From Actinomycetes bacterium (GTDB taxonomy: Bacteria; Actinomycetota; Actinomycetes; Propionibacteriales; Nocardioidaceae), in assembly GCA_023417775.1 (NCBI GenBank), contig JAEZEJ010000052.1, positions 1-56,195 of the forward strand: a DNA stretch of 56,195 bases. The letters run 5' to 3'. The notes under the pieces were generated by a model that was given only the letters and a program-made list of their open reading frames with translations, ran no database searches and was not told the DNA's origin. Below, piece by piece: positions 55,870 to 56,195 of this stretch (the stretch's first letter is position 1; the number at the start of each line of letters is the position of its first letter). The position numbers were made by a program, and so were the translations under genes.

Positions 55870-56195
55870 GTGCAGGATGTGGACTGGACCCGGTACGACG
55901 CCGTCCTCTTCGACCTCGACGGCGTGGTGACACCGACGGCGATCGTGCACATGCGCGCGTGGTCGGAGATGTTCAACGAGTTCCTGCGCACCTGGCAGGG
56001 CGAGGGCGACACCTCGCCGTACGCCGACGCCGACTACTACGACCATGTCGACGGCAAGCCCCGCTACGACGGGGTCCGCGACTTCCTGACCTCCCGCGGC
56101 ATCCCGGCGACCGAGGGGCTGGTCATCGAGCTCGGCGACCGCAAGAACGACGCCTTCAACGAGGTGCTCGAGCGCGACGGCGTCGAGGCCTACCC
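55870..56195 (+). CDS. HAD-superfamily hydrolase, beta-phosphoglucomutase-like (partial)
   Basis: The first 108 codons are visible. Motif I is VLFDLDGVVTPTAIVH near residue 12, with the nucleophile Asp and the acid/base Asp. The cap region has YYDHVDGKPRYDGVRDFL near 58, as in beta-phosphoglucomutase and related sugar-phosphate enzymes, often near trehalose phosphorylase-type genes. The start is GTG 55870 (QDVDWTRYD). The gene runs past the window end and is divergent from ilvD. Confidence 0.9.
   Translation, partial: MQDVDWTRYDAVLFDLDGVVTPTAIVHMRAWSEMFNEFLRTWQGEGDTSPYADADYYDHVDGKPRYDGVRDFLTSRGIPATEGLVIELGDRKNDAFNEVLERDGVEAY

Overview
This window is a high-GC stretch of chromosome from an actinobacterium (Actinomycetota). 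The evidence is the GC-rich codon use, a GlnR-type box before amt, a Rex-type operator before cydABDC, a GRS1-type glycyl-tRNA synthetase, an actinobacterial LEU-type leader, DUF6318, and many genes that look leaderless (a TANNNT -10 box ending 6-7 nt before the start codon). I cannot name the genus; an order such as Micrococcales or Propionibacteriales is a guess. No rRNA, tRNA, CRISPR array, insertion sequence or prophage was seen.

Layout. 1-12049, mostly minus strand: the start of amt with its GlnR box; ftsY; the cytochrome bd module cydABDC under a Rex operator; a hotdog thioesterase and smc. 12192-17324: two PH-domain membrane proteins, a tRNA-dihydrouridine synthase, a lipoprotein and glyS. 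17458-21811: a zinc-uptake operon znuA-znuC-znuB-zur with a Zur-like box on its start, then a DNA-glycosylase-like gene and a GNAT. 21855-29364: branched-chain amino acid (BCAA) genes cimA, ilvE and leuB, plus aspA. 30061-32972: thiamine genes thiM-thiE-thiD-tenA under a TPP riboswitch. 33099-35995: a DUF6318 lipoprotein pair, a 45-aa membrane protein and a divergent MocR regulator. 36073-39725: ilvBNC. 39840-43436: a lipoprotein, an unusual zinc-ribbon SDR protein, a Uma2 endonuclease and an MFS transporter. 43523-53880: an 11-gene operon with a molybdenum hydroxylase, an ABC importer, hydrolases and an IclR regulator. 54010-56195: ilvD and the start of a HAD hydrolase.

How the genes work together. 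The window holds much of BCAA biosynthesis (cimA, ilvBN, ilvC, ilvD, ilvE, leuB). Three separate leader peptides rich in Leu, Val or Ile codons control parts of it: one before ilvB and one before cimA, each with an intrinsic terminator, and a LEU-type element with a likely pseudoknot and a sequestered ribosome binding site. The LEU-type element does not sit before leuA but before a 29-codon open reading frame upstream of leuB, which is the most curious feature here.

The best candidate for an undescribed system is the 43523-53880 operon. Its large molybdenum subunit lacks the CO-dehydrogenase cysteine loop, and its partners suggest uptake, hydroxylation and hydrolysis of an unknown small organic molecule. 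A second is a 68-bp palindromic repeat family found inside two operons (cydD/cydC and ilvB/ilvN).
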